This document shows positions 51,625 through 60,573 of a stretch of 64,000 bases of DNA, in pieces; the stretch's first letter is position 1; every line of letters starts with the position of its first letter. This stretch comes from SIG603 sp964370635 (GTDB lineage: Bacteria > Bacillota > Clostridia > Oscillospirales > Acutalibacteraceae), in contig CAYJJU010000008.1 of NCBI GenBank assembly GCA_964370635.1, positions 1 to 64,000 on the forward strand, given 5' to 3'. The notes beneath the pieces are model-generated. The model ran no database searches. It was not told the origin of the DNA and saw only the letters and a program-made list of their open reading frames with translations. The position numbers and the translations under genes were made by a program.

Positions 51625-53607
51625 ATGGATATTAGAGAAACTTTAAAAAATCAGGGAACTTCAGAGGTCGATTTATTCTTAGAGGGAAAAAACAGCAAAG
51701 CGTATGAATATATGGGGCTTCATAAAGTTATAAAGGATAACAAAGAATGCATGGTGATAAGAGTGTGGGCGCCAAGTGTTTTGGAAGTCTATTTGGTAGG
51801 CAAGTTTTGCGACTGGGAAAAAGAAGGTGCAGTAAAACTTGAAAGCCTAGAAAATGGAGTTTGGGAAGCCTATACGGACTTTGTCATGCCTGATTTTGAG
51901 CCATATAAAATTTTAATAGTAGGCGAAGACGACAAAGAGTTTTTTAAAAGTGACCCTTATGCATATCACAGCGAAACAAGGCCGGGGACTGCGTCTAAAT
52001 TCTATGACATAAAAGGTTTTGAGTGGACGGATGACAAATGGCAGAAATATAAAATAGAAAATCCGCATTATGAAAGACCTATAAACATCTACGAGGTGCA
52101 TGCACATTCTTGGAGAACCTATGGGGACGGCCAGCCGTTTTCGTATCAAAAACTTGGCGATGAACTTATTCCTTATGTAAAAGACATGGGGTTTACACAT
52201 ATTGAATTTATGCCCCTTACAGAGTATCCTTATGACCCGTCTTGGGGTTATCAGGTGACGGGCTATTTTGCACCCACCTCACGCTATGGCACGCCTAAAG
52301 AACTGATGGAATTTATAGACAGGTGCCATAATGAGGGAGTAGGGGTAATACTCGACTGGGTGCCTGCGCACTTCCCTAAAGACGAGGCAGGCCTTGCTAA
52401 ATTTAACGGCAAACCATGCTATGAGTATGAAGATGTTAAAAAAGGTGAGCACTTTGAGTGGGGGACCTTGGTGTTTGACTATGGAAAACCCGAGGTTATA
52501 AGCTTTCTAATTTCTAGTGCGAATTTTTGGCTTAAAGAATATCATGTCGACGGATTAAGGGTTGATGCTGTGGCGTCTATGCTTTATCTTGATTATAATA
52601 GAGATCAAGGACAGTGGATTCCGAACAGGCACGGCGGCAAGGAAAATTTGGAAGCAGTGGAGTTTATGAAAATTTTAAACGAAGCTGTGTTTGAGCAAAA
52701 CCCTGAGGCTATGATGATAGCCGAGGAGTCAACCTCTTGGCCCATGGTTACAAAACCCTCATATATGGGCGGTTTAGGATATAATTATAAATGGAATATG
52801 GGTTGGATGAACGACATGCTAAGATATATGTCGCTTGACCCGTATTTTAGAAAACATAACCACGACACCCTTACTTTTTCATTCTTTTATGCGTTTTCGG
52901 AAAATTATATTTTGCCGATTTCGCATGATGAACTTGTGTATGGCAAGGGCTCACTTTACAATAAAATGCCCGGCACTAAGGAAGAAAAATATGCAGGGCT
53001 ACGCTGTTTTATTGCATACATGATGGCGCACCCCGGTAAAAAACTTCAGTTTATGGGCACAGAGATTGCACAGCACGACGAGTGGAATTTTTCTAAGGAA
53101 ATTCAGTGGAATCTTTTGCAGTATGATGAGCATAAAAAAGCGCAAAAATTCTTTAAGGAGATGAACAAATTCTACTTAGGAAGCCCAGAACTTTGGGAGG
53201 TAGATTTCTCTTGGGAAGGTTTTTCGTGGATAGCAAACGACGATTATAAGCAGAGTGTAATTACGTTTAGGCGCTTTGATAAAAAGGGAAATGACCTTAT
53301 TATCGTGTGTAATTTTGTGCCGGTTAAGCGTGAGAATTATGGAATAGGCGTGCCCTATTTTGGAATATATGAAGAAGTGTTTACGACCGATAAGAAAGAT
53401 TTTGGAGGGCAGGGGATTACCAATGGTGCAAAAATAATAACACAAGAAAAGAAAATGCATGGCTTTGAACAAAGTGTAAGCTTGACGCTTCCTGCAAATT
53501 CGGTTATTTTCCTAAAATGTGTTAAAAAAGAAGAAAAGAAGAAAAAGATAAAAGCGGCAGTAAAAATTAGCAAAACAGGTGATATTAAGAATAAACAAAA
53601 TAAATAA
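51625..53607 (+). CDS. glgB: 1,4-alpha-glucan branching enzyme
   Basis: Makes alpha-1,6 branches in glycogen. A 660-residue GH13 enzyme started at ATG 51625 behind GGAG; the GTG 30 bases upstream has no site. An N-terminal CBM48 domain (VIRVWAPSVLEVYLVGKF) precedes the barrel: DWVPAHFPKD, GLRVDAVASMLYLDY with the Asp nucleophile, MIAEEST with the acid Glu, and PISHDEL. The C-terminal 25 residues are a Lys-rich tail (KKEEKKKKIKAAVKIS) not usual for the family. First gene of the operon glgB-glgC-glgD-glgA. Confidence 0.97.
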   Translation: MDIRETLKNQGTSEVDLFLEGKNSKAYEYMGLHKVIKDNKECMVIRVWAPSVLEVYLVGKFCDWEKEGAVKLESLENGVWEAYTDFVMPDFEPYKILIVGEDDKEFFKSDPYAYHSETRPGTASKFYDIKGFEWTDDKWQKYKIENPHYERPINIYEVHAHSWRTYGDGQPFSYQKLGDELIPYVKDMGFTHIEFMPLTEYPYDPSWGYQVTGYFAPTSRYGTPKELMEFIDRCHNEGVGVILDWVPAHFPKDEAGLAKFNGKPCYEYEDVKKGEHFEWGTLVFDYGKPEVISFLISSANFWLKEYHVDGLRVDAVASMLYLDYNRDQGQWIPNRHGGKENLEAVEFMKILNEAVFEQNPEAMMIAEESTSWPMVTKPSYMGGLGYNYKWNMGWMNDMLRYMSLDPYFRKHNHDTLTFSFFYAFSENYILPISHDELVYGKGSLYNKMPGTKEEKYAGLRCFIAYMMAHPGKKLQFMGTEIAQHDEWNFSKEIQWNLLQYDEHKKAQKFFKEMNKFYLGSPELWEVDFSWEGFSWIANDDYKQSVITFRRFDKKGNDLIIVCNFVPVKRENYGIGVPYFGIYEEVFTTDKKDFGGQGITNGAKIITQEKKMHGFEQSVSLTLPANSVIFLKCVKKEEKKKKIKAAVKISKTGDIKNKQNK

Positions 53608-53619
53608 GGGGGACTCAAT

Positions 53620-54831
53620 ATGTTACCAAAACAAGAAGTCGTTGCAATGTTACTTGCAGGTGGACAAGGTAGTAGGCTTGGCGTGCTTACAAAAAATTTG
53701 GCAAAACCCGCCGTTCCGTTTGGTGGAAAGTATAGAATTATCGACTTTCCTCTCTCAAACTGTGTGAACTCTGGCATAGAAACGGTAGGTGTTTTAACGC
53801 AGTACCAACCGCTAGAGCTCAATCACTATATCGGCAGCGGACAGCCATGGGACCTTGACAGTATGAATGCAGGTGTACATGTGCTACCACCGTATCAAAA
53901 AAATAAAGGCTCAGACTGGTATAAGGGCACGGCAAATGCCATTTACCAAAATATTCATTTTATAGAGAGATATAATCCTGAGTATGTCGTGGTGCTATCA
54001 GGCGACCATATTTATAAAATGGACTACTCAAAAATGGTGCAGTACCACAAAGAAAAAGAAGCGGCTTGCACTATTTCTGTAATTGATGTGTCTATGGAAG
54101 AGGCAACAAGATTTGGCATACTAAACACCAGAGACGATTTGTCAATTTATGAGTTTGAAGAGAAGCCTAAAAAACCAAAAAGCACAAATGCCTCAATGGG
54201 TATTTATGTTTTCACATGGTCAAAGCTTAAAAAATATTTGGAAGAAGATGAACTAGATAAAAAGTCATCTAACGATTTCGGCAAAAACGTTCTTCCGAAT
54301 ATGCTAGAAAAAGGCGAGAGAATGTTTGCGTATAACTTCTCAGGTTACTGGAAAGACGTTGGAACTATCGAAAGCCTTTGGGAAGCAAATATGGATTTAT
54401 TAAATCCTAAAATAGAGCTTGACTTAAGCGAAGATCAAGGTAGAATTTATGCAAGAAACCCAGTAATGCCTCCTCACTACATAGCAAGTGATGCCATAGT
54501 GCAAAACTCACTAGTGCCAGAGGGCTGTAATGTTTACGGCAAAGTAGACGGTTCCGTACTATTTGCAGGTGTTTATGTTGCGCCGAACGCACAGGTGCTT
54601 GACTCTATCATAATGCCAGGCGCAGTGATAGAAGAGGGTGCTAAAATAAGTTATGCCATAGTTGGTGAAAATTCTGTGGTGGGTAAAAATTCCGTTATAG
54701 GAAAAAGACCCGAAGACATGGAAGACATAAAAGCTTGGGGCGTTGCCGTAGTAGGGCCAAACTGCACCGTAGAAGAGGGGCAAGTTATAGAGCCAAAGGC
54801 AATGCTTGACTTAGAGGAGGGAATAATATAA
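53620..54831 (+). CDS. glgC: Glucose-1-phosphate adenylyltransferase
   Basis: Makes ADP-glucose from ATP and glucose-1-phosphate, the controlled step of glycogen synthesis. A 403-residue protein with the nucleotide loop LLAGGQGSRLGVLTKNLAKP, the substrate block FEEKPKKPKS and a left-handed beta-helix at the C-terminus (GAVIEEGAKISYAIVGENS). It follows glgB by 12 bases with an AAGGGGG site and overlaps glgD by one base. The partner GlgD is typical of Firmicutes, where the mixed GlgC-GlgD enzyme differs in regulation from GlgC alone. Confidence 0.97.
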   Translation: MLPKQEVVAMLLAGGQGSRLGVLTKNLAKPAVPFGGKYRIIDFPLSNCVNSGIETVGVLTQYQPLELNHYIGSGQPWDLDSMNAGVHVLPPYQKNKGSDWYKGTANAIYQNIHFIERYNPEYVVVLSGDHIYKMDYSKMVQYHKEKEAACTISVIDVSMEEATRFGILNTRDDLSIYEFEEKPKKPKSTNASMGIYVFTWSKLKKYLEEDELDKKSSNDFGKNVLPNMLEKGERMFAYNFSGYWKDVGTIESLWEANMDLLNPKIELDLSEDQGRIYARNPVMPPHYIASDAIVQNSLVPEGCNVYGKVDGSVLFAGVYVAPNAQVLDSIIMPGAVIEEGAKISYAIVGENSVVGKNSVIGKRPEDMEDIKAWGVAVVGPNCTVEEGQVIEPKAMLDLEEGII

Positions 54832-55943
54832 TGAGGGGAAATAATGCAATGGGCATACTTTTTGCCTATGTTAATGAAGAAAGAGTAAGTCAGCTTACAA
54901 AAAACCGTGTTATGGCCTCTGTTCCTTTTGGCGGCAGATACAGACTTGTGGATTTTCCGCTTTCTAACATGGTTAATTCCGGAATAAATAAAGTGGGCGT
55001 CATCACAGAGCCTAACTATTTATCTCTTATGGACCATTTAGGCTCAGGCAAGGCGTGGGATTTATCAAGAAAAAGAGAAGGCCTATACCTTCTACCGCCT
55101 TTTGGCACAAATCACACGAGAAGCGACGGTAAAATTGGTTCTTTAAACTCTATAAGAAGATTCATTAAAGACTCAAGAGAAGACTATGTAATTTTGTCGG
55201 ACTGCGACATAGTTTGCAATATAAATTATAAAGAAGCCCTTACTTTCCATATAGAAAACGATGCAGATGTCACCGTTGTTTATTATCATGGTGCGGCACA
55301 AGATGGAATAGACAGCAGTGTGTATACCATAGACCCAGACAACAGGGCGAGAACCCTTAAGATTAAAAACGAAGAAGTAGAAAACTGTGATATCGGCATG
55401 GGAATGTACATAATGAACAGGAAACTACTTTTAGAAGTAATCGACGATGTCATGGGTGAAAATGAAGTGGACTTTGATAGGTCTATAATACATAAATGCA
55501 TGGAAGAGCATAAAGTCTATGCATATGAATTTAAGGGACAAATGTATCAAATTTCGTCTATGGAAGCATATTTTAATGCAAACATGGCTCTTATGAACCC
55601 GAAAATTAGGACAGAGCTTTTTAAGGCCGAGTATCCAATTTATACAAAGGTAAGAGACGACATGCCTGCAAAATATGGCTTTGAGTCTAAGGTGGAGAAC
55701 TCACTTATAGCAGACGGCTGTATAATCGACGGTGAAGTTCATAACTGCGTTTTATTCAGAGGCGTTAAGGTAGAAAAAGGTGCAGTGATTAAAAACTGTG
55801 TAATAATGCAGGACACTGTAGTCGAAAAAGATGCAAAACTTGAGTATACAGTAACGGACAAGGACGTTAAAATAGTAAAAGAAAGGGTGCTTACAGGCTC
55901 TCCTACTTATCCTATTTACGTCTCAAAGGCTAGTGTTGTATAA
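54831..55943 (+). CDS. glgD: GlgD subunit of ADP-glucose pyrophosphorylase
   Basis: A 370-residue paralogue of GlgC with the same fold but a changed nucleotide loop (the GGxGxRL motif is replaced by FAYVNEERVSQLTKN), so it is probably regulatory and not catalytic alone. The PFGGRYRLVDFPLSN block is kept, as is the C-terminal beta-helix (NCVLFRGVKVEKGAVIKNC). It starts at TAATG overlap with glgC, which gives equal production of both subunits. Confidence 0.95.
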   Translation: MRGNNAMGILFAYVNEERVSQLTKNRVMASVPFGGRYRLVDFPLSNMVNSGINKVGVITEPNYLSLMDHLGSGKAWDLSRKREGLYLLPPFGTNHTRSDGKIGSLNSIRRFIKDSREDYVILSDCDIVCNINYKEALTFHIENDADVTVVYYHGAAQDGIDSSVYTIDPDNRARTLKIKNEEVENCDIGMGMYIMNRKLLLEVIDDVMGENEVDFDRSIIHKCMEEHKVYAYEFKGQMYQISSMEAYFNANMALMNPKIRTELFKAEYPIYTKVRDDMPAKYGFESKVENSLIADGCIIDGEVHNCVLFRGVKVEKGAVIKNCVIMQDTVVEKDAKLEYTVTDKDVKIVKERVLTGSPTYPIYVSKASVV

Positions 55944-55972
55944 AATAAATTGCGAAAGGGTTGAGTATATTA

Positions 55973-57400
55973 ATGAAAGTATTGTTTTGTGCAAGTGAGG
56001 CACTTCCGTTTATCGCCACAGGTGGGCTTGCAGACGTTGCAGGGTCGCTTCCGCAGGCGCTTAGAAGCAGAATGGTAGGTTGCAGGGTTGTAATGCCTTA
56101 TTATGACACTATTCCACAGCATTTAAAAGACAGCATGAAGTTTATCACAAGCATCAGCGTTCCTGTTGCTTGGAGAAGACAGTACTGCGGAATTTTTGAA
56201 GCTAAGGCAAATAATGTTACATATTATTTTATAGATAATCAGTACTATTTTAAAAGAAATAGCATTTACGGACATTTTGACGATGCCGAAAGGTTTGCGT
56301 TTTTCTCAAGAGCAATTTTGGAAATGCTTCCCTATATTGAATTTAAACCCGATGTAATTCATACAAACGACTGGCAAACAGCGCTAGTGCCCGTGTATTA
56401 CAGGTTATTTTACGCAAATAATGATTGGTATAAAAACATAAAACAACTTTTCACGATACACAATATACAGTATCAAGGACAATATGACTCCGCAATACTC
56501 AGTGATGTGTTCGGCATTCCGAAAAGTGAAAAAGACCTTATGGAATACGATAAATGCATAAACCTTATGAAAGGCGCAATAGAGAGCGCTAACTGGGTAA
56601 GCACAGTAAGTCCAAGCTATGCAAACGAAATTTTAGATCCATGGTTTTCTCATAAACTCGACCCAATTTTAAGGCAGAGGGCATGGAAGTTATCAGGAAT
56701 ACTAAACGGAATTGACGTAGCGTCCTATGACCCACAAACAGACCAGAGCATATTTAAAAACTTTAGTCTGGAAACAGTCGAGGACAAGGCTGCCAACAAG
56801 AGCGGACTCCAAGAGAGAATGGGACTAAACGTAGACCCTAATGCGCCTGTTATAGGAATGGTAACAAGACTTGTGTCTCACAAAGGCCTAGACCTTGTAA
56901 AGGCGGCTGTCAGCAATATTATGGACTACTCAAACGCACAGTTTGCGGTCTTAGGCAGTGGCGACTGGGAGTATGAGGCGTATTTCAAAGGCATGCAAGA
57001 AAAATATCCGGGCAGATTTTCAATATGCGTGGGCTTTATACCCGAGCTTTCAAGGAAAATTTACGCAGGTTCAGATTTATTCCTTATGCCAAGCAAAAGC
57101 GAGCCTTGCGGTCTTTCACAAATGATATCTTTAAGATACGGAACTATTCCGGTTATAAGAGAAACAGGCGGACTAAGAGACTCTATAACAGACAGCAGAG
57201 ACGGCGTTGGCAATGGCTTTACATTTAAAAGCTATAACTACAACGACATGCTCGACTCGATACATGCGGCAATTTATCAGTATAACAGCGACAGAGACGG
57301 CTTTAATTTCCTAGTAAAAAGGGCAATGGAGTGCGACAACAGCTGGGGCAAATCGGCAAAAGAATACATGAGGCTATACAAAGATTTAGTCAGAGGATAA
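55973..57400 (+). CDS. glgA: Glycogen synthase
   Basis: Extends alpha-1,4 glucan chains from ADP-glucose. A 475-residue GT5 enzyme started at ATG 55973 (MKVLFCASEALPFIATGGLADV), the conserved family start with the K-x-G-G-like loop here as TGGLAD; the TTG four codons upstream is not needed. The C-terminal domain has SKSEPCGLSQMISLRYGTIP with the conserved Glu that binds the sugar nucleotide. Last gene of the glycogen operon; a perfect 14-bp hairpin follows. Confidence 0.96.
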   Translation: MKVLFCASEALPFIATGGLADVAGSLPQALRSRMVGCRVVMPYYDTIPQHLKDSMKFITSISVPVAWRRQYCGIFEAKANNVTYYFIDNQYYFKRNSIYGHFDDAERFAFFSRAILEMLPYIEFKPDVIHTNDWQTALVPVYYRLFYANNDWYKNIKQLFTIHNIQYQGQYDSAILSDVFGIPKSEKDLMEYDKCINLMKGAIESANWVSTVSPSYANEILDPWFSHKLDPILRQRAWKLSGILNGIDVASYDPQTDQSIFKNFSLETVEDKAANKSGLQERMGLNVDPNAPVIGMVTRLVSHKGLDLVKAAVSNIMDYSNAQFAVLGSGDWEYEAYFKGMQEKYPGRFSICVGFIPELSRKIYAGSDLFLMPSKSEPCGLSQMISLRYGTIPVIRETGGLRDSITDSRDGVGNGFTFKSYNYNDMLDSIHAAIYQYNSDRDGFNFLVKRAMECDNSWGKSAKEYMRLYKDLVRG

Positions 57401-57710
57401 AAGATAATTTTAAAGCTGTGAGTACGGCTACAAATAAAAACAGGGGGCTACTACAAATGATTTGTAGTAGCCCCTCAGACTGTCGAAAAAAACCTGTGGC
57501 AAAAATGCTCTACAGAAGAGGAGTTTTTTATCGCAAAACTTTCCTCTTTTGCCCTTTTAGGGCAAAATTCACCTTTAAAATGCTCTTCTAAGGATAAGAT
57601 TTCGTTTTCTGCGGAAAACGCCTTAGGGCTCAGCCCTAAGTACCCGAAATTTTTTGAAAAAAATTTAGTAAAACTTTAACAATCGTCATTATATCAAAAC
57701 ACTCTGAAAT
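57401..57710. other. Hairpin-rich gap between convergent glgA and tex
   Basis: No gene. It contains a perfect 14-bp stem GGGGCTACTACAAA/TTTGTAGTAGCCCC (57444-57474), then GCCCT/AGGGC (57551-57563), TTTTC/GAAAA (57605-57618), a 9-bp palindrome CTTAGGGCT-c-AGCCCTAAG (57622-57640) and AAATTTTTT/AAAAAAATTT (57647-57666). The last could end transcription in both directions. The number of separate stems is more than termination needs and suggests a dispersed repeat element. Confidence 0.7.
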
Positions 57711-59870
57711 TTATCCCTTTTTATCCGGTTCTTTCATGGTAAGGCTTATTCTTTTTTTGTCTGCATCTACAGCTATCACCCACACTTTGATTATATCGCC
57801 TACTTTTAGGACATCTGAGGGGTGTTTTATGAATTTGTTGCTTATTTGTGTTATGTGCACAAGGCCGTCTTGGTGCACGCCTATGTCGACAAATGCGCCA
57901 AAATCTATTACATTTCTTACTGTGCCCATAAGCTCCATGCCGGCCTTTAGGTCTTTCATGTCCTTGATGTCGCTTCTAAGCATTATTTTTTCTATTTCGT
58001 CACGTGGGTCACGGCCGGGTTTTGTCAGCTCAAGCGCTATGTCGTTTAGTGTTGGAACACCAATTCCTACCTCGCCTGCAAGCTTTTCGGCACCGTTTTC
58101 TTCAATTCTTTCGGCCAAGTCGCCAAATCCCGTGGAGCTTACTTTTTTCAGGTCATATCCACAAAGCTCTAATATTTTTTTTGCGCTGTCGTAAGACTCA
58201 GGGTGAACCGCGGTGTTGTCTAGAATATTTTTGCTCTCACTTACCCTTAAAAATCCTGCGCATTGCTCAAAGGCTTTTGGGCCTAGCTTTGGCACTTTTT
58301 TCAGTTGTGCACGAGAGGTGAACATGCCGTTTTCGTGTCTGTAGGCAATGATGTTTTTTGCAACCGCCGCACTTATTCCCGAAATATTCTTTAAAAGTGA
58401 GGGAGAGGCCGTGTTTAAGTCTACTCCGACGGTGTTAACGCAGGCTTCAACCACGCCTCCTAAGGCCTCGTCAAGCCTTTTTGGTGGCATATCGTGTTGA
58501 TATTGCCCAACGCCTATTGCCTTGGGGTCGATTTTTACAAGCTCTGCAAGCGGGTCTTGTAGCCTGTGCGCTATCGAAACCGCACTCCTTAAGGTAAGGT
58601 CAAACTCGGGGTATTCCTCTGCCGCAAGTTTTGATGCAGAATAAACCGAAGCGCCTGCCTCGTTTACCACTGTATAATCTGCCGATAAGCCGTCGTTTTT
58701 AACTAAGTTATCTACAAAAATTTCTGTCTCTTTTGATGCCGTGCCGTTGCCTATGGCTATAATGTCGACAGAGTGCTTTTTAACCATGCTTTTGACAAGC
58801 GCTCCCGCCTCTCTCACCTTGTTTTCGCTGTGAGTGGGATAAATCACGCCTGTGTCTAGCACTTTTCCTGTTTCGTCGACTACCGCAACTTTACAGCCCG
58901 TCCTGTATCCGGGGTCAAGACCCATTGCAACCTTGCCTTTTACAGGCGCTTGCATAAGTAGGTTTCTTAGATTGACCGTAAATACCTTTATTGCGCTTTC
59001 TGCCGCAGTTTGAGTAAGCTCGTTTCTGATTTCTCTTTCGATAGATGGGAAAATTAGTCTTTGATATGCATCTTTTGCCGCCTCTTCAACAGCTTCTGCG
59101 CAAGGCGTTTCATTTTTTACATAGCTGCTAAGAAGTATGTTATGCCCTCTTGTGATGTCGAGCTCTACATTTACCTTTAAAAAGCCCTCTCGCTCGCCCC
59201 TGTCTATTGCAAGCACCCTGTAGCCTGTGATTTTTGCCACGGGTTGAGAGAAGTCGTAATACATAGAGTACACAGATTCCTCATCTTTTGTGGCCTTAGT
59301 CTTAAGCGTTGCCTGAGCGGCGGTCACTACCCTTAGTCTTTTTCTTATTCCGGCGTCGTCCGATATAATTTCCGCTATGATGTCAAGCGCACCTTGCAAG
59401 GCATCACTCTCGTCTTTTACGCCTTTTTCCTCGTCGACAAAATCTGCCGCCATGTCTATTGGGTACTCTTTTGTGTCCTGTGCCAAAATTTTAAGCGCCA
59501 AGGGTTCAAGTCCTTTTTCTTTTGCAACCGATGCCCTTGTTTTTCTTTTTGGTCTAAAAGGCCTGTAGATATCGTCAATTTCCGATATGGTCGAGGCGTT
59601 TTCAAGGCTTTTTGCAATTTCATCTGTCATGGCTTCCTGCGCCTCAATAAGCGAGAAAACCTCTTCTTTTCGTTGGTCTAAGTTTCTTAAATATGTAAGC
59701 CTTTCGGAAATTTCTCTAATGCTTTGGTCGTCTAAAGAGCCGTGAGCCTCTTTTCTATATCGCGCTATAAAGGGTATCGTGTTGCCCTCGTCGATTAGCT
59801 CTATAAGCTTTTCTATTTGCCACTGTTGTAAATTATACTGCGTAGACAGCACTTTTGCATAATCCATCAT
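57711..59870 (-). CDS. tex: Tex-type transcription accessory protein
   Basis: A 719-residue RNA-binding protein of the Tex/Spt6 kind. Order: helical N-domain, YqgF-like nuclease-fold domain (AMGLDPGYRTGCKVAVVDETG), two helix-hairpin-helix repeats (LKNISGISAAVAKNIIAYR, LKKVPKLGPKAFEQCAGFL) and a C-terminal S1 domain (GMELMGTVRNVIDFGAFVDIG). All are at the expected places and the length is normal. It affects transcription elongation or RNA handling. Two Met codons at the start (59870, 59867); AAGGAAA precedes. Confidence 0.96.
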   Translation of the reverse strand: MMDYAKVLSTQYNLQQWQIEKLIELIDEGNTIPFIARYRKEAHGSLDDQSIREISERLTYLRNLDQRKEEVFSLIEAQEAMTDEIAKSLENASTISEIDDIYRPFRPKRKTRASVAKEKGLEPLALKILAQDTKEYPIDMAADFVDEEKGVKDESDALQGALDIIAEIISDDAGIRKRLRVVTAAQATLKTKATKDEESVYSMYYDFSQPVAKITGYRVLAIDRGEREGFLKVNVELDITRGHNILLSSYVKNETPCAEAVEEAAKDAYQRLIFPSIEREIRNELTQTAAESAIKVFTVNLRNLLMQAPVKGKVAMGLDPGYRTGCKVAVVDETGKVLDTGVIYPTHSENKVREAGALVKSMVKKHSVDIIAIGNGTASKETEIFVDNLVKNDGLSADYTVVNEAGASVYSASKLAAEEYPEFDLTLRSAVSIAHRLQDPLAELVKIDPKAIGVGQYQHDMPPKRLDEALGGVVEACVNTVGVDLNTASPSLLKNISGISAAVAKNIIAYRHENGMFTSRAQLKKVPKLGPKAFEQCAGFLRVSESKNILDNTAVHPESYDSAKKILELCGYDLKKVSSTGFGDLAERIEENGAEKLAGEVGIGVPTLNDIALELTKPGRDPRDEIEKIMLRSDIKDMKDLKAGMELMGTVRNVIDFGAFVDIGVHQDGLVHITQISNKFIKHPSDVLKVGDIIKVWVIAVDADKKRISLTMKEPDKKG

Positions 59871-59960
59871 ATTAGTTTTTCCTTTGATTTTTTATAAATT
59901 TTATGTTATTATTGTACCATAAAATGCTAAAAGTGACAAGTAAGAAATGGAGTGTTGTCT

Positions 59961-60569
59961 ATGATTAAAAACATTGTGTTCGACATAGGAAACGTGCTTG
60001 CACCGTTTTCTTGGCAAAAAACCTATAAAAAACTGTTTGGCGATGGTGAGCTTTATGACAAAATAGCAAATGCGACCGTGCTTTCAGAGGATAAATGGGC
60101 GGAAATTGACAGGGGAGTCCTGACTTACGATGAAGTTTTGGAAAGTTTTATCAAAAACGAGCCCGATTTGTCGGCGGAAATTAAACTCGCAGTAAACACC
60201 ATATTTGACGATATATCGCAGTATGAGTATAGCGAAGATTGGGTTTTAAGGCTAAAGGCGAAGGGTTATAAGGTGTATTTATTGTCAAACTTTGGCGACA
60301 AACCATACAATACCTGCCTTCCACGCTTTGCGTTTTCAAAACATGTCGACGGCGGTATAATATCGTATGAAGTAAGGAGGATAAAGCCAAATAACGACAT
60401 CTTTGAGGCCTTATGCGGAAAATATAGCATTAAAGCTCAGGAGAGTGTGTTTATTGATGACTCTCAAAAAAATGTAGATGCCGCCAAAGCACTGGGCTTT
60501 AACGGCATAGTATTTGATGAAAAAATTAATGTGGACAAAAAGCTTAATGACTTAGGCGTGTTCTGGTAA
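59961..60569 (+). CDS. HAD-family hydrolase
   Basis: A 202-residue protein started at ATG 59961 (GGAG eight bases before). Motif I is VFDIGNVLAPF, motif II LLSNFGDKP, motif III the Lys in RRIKPN and motif IV FIDDSQKNVDAA, so all four HAD blocks are present; the first Asp is kept and the second is replaced by Gly as in the FDxGNV group (sugar-phosphatase and epoxide-hydrolase-N-like relatives). Probably a phosphatase of small sugar phosphates; substrate not predictable. Divergent from tex. Confidence 0.88.
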   Translation: MIKNIVFDIGNVLAPFSWQKTYKKLFGDGELYDKIANATVLSEDKWAEIDRGVLTYDEVLESFIKNEPDLSAEIKLAVNTIFDDISQYEYSEDWVLRLKAKGYKVYLLSNFGDKPYNTCLPRFAFSKHVDGGIISYEVRRIKPNNDIFEALCGKYSIKAQESVFIDDSQKNVDAAKALGFNGIVFDEKINVDKKLNDLGVFW

Positions 60570-60573
60570 TTTT

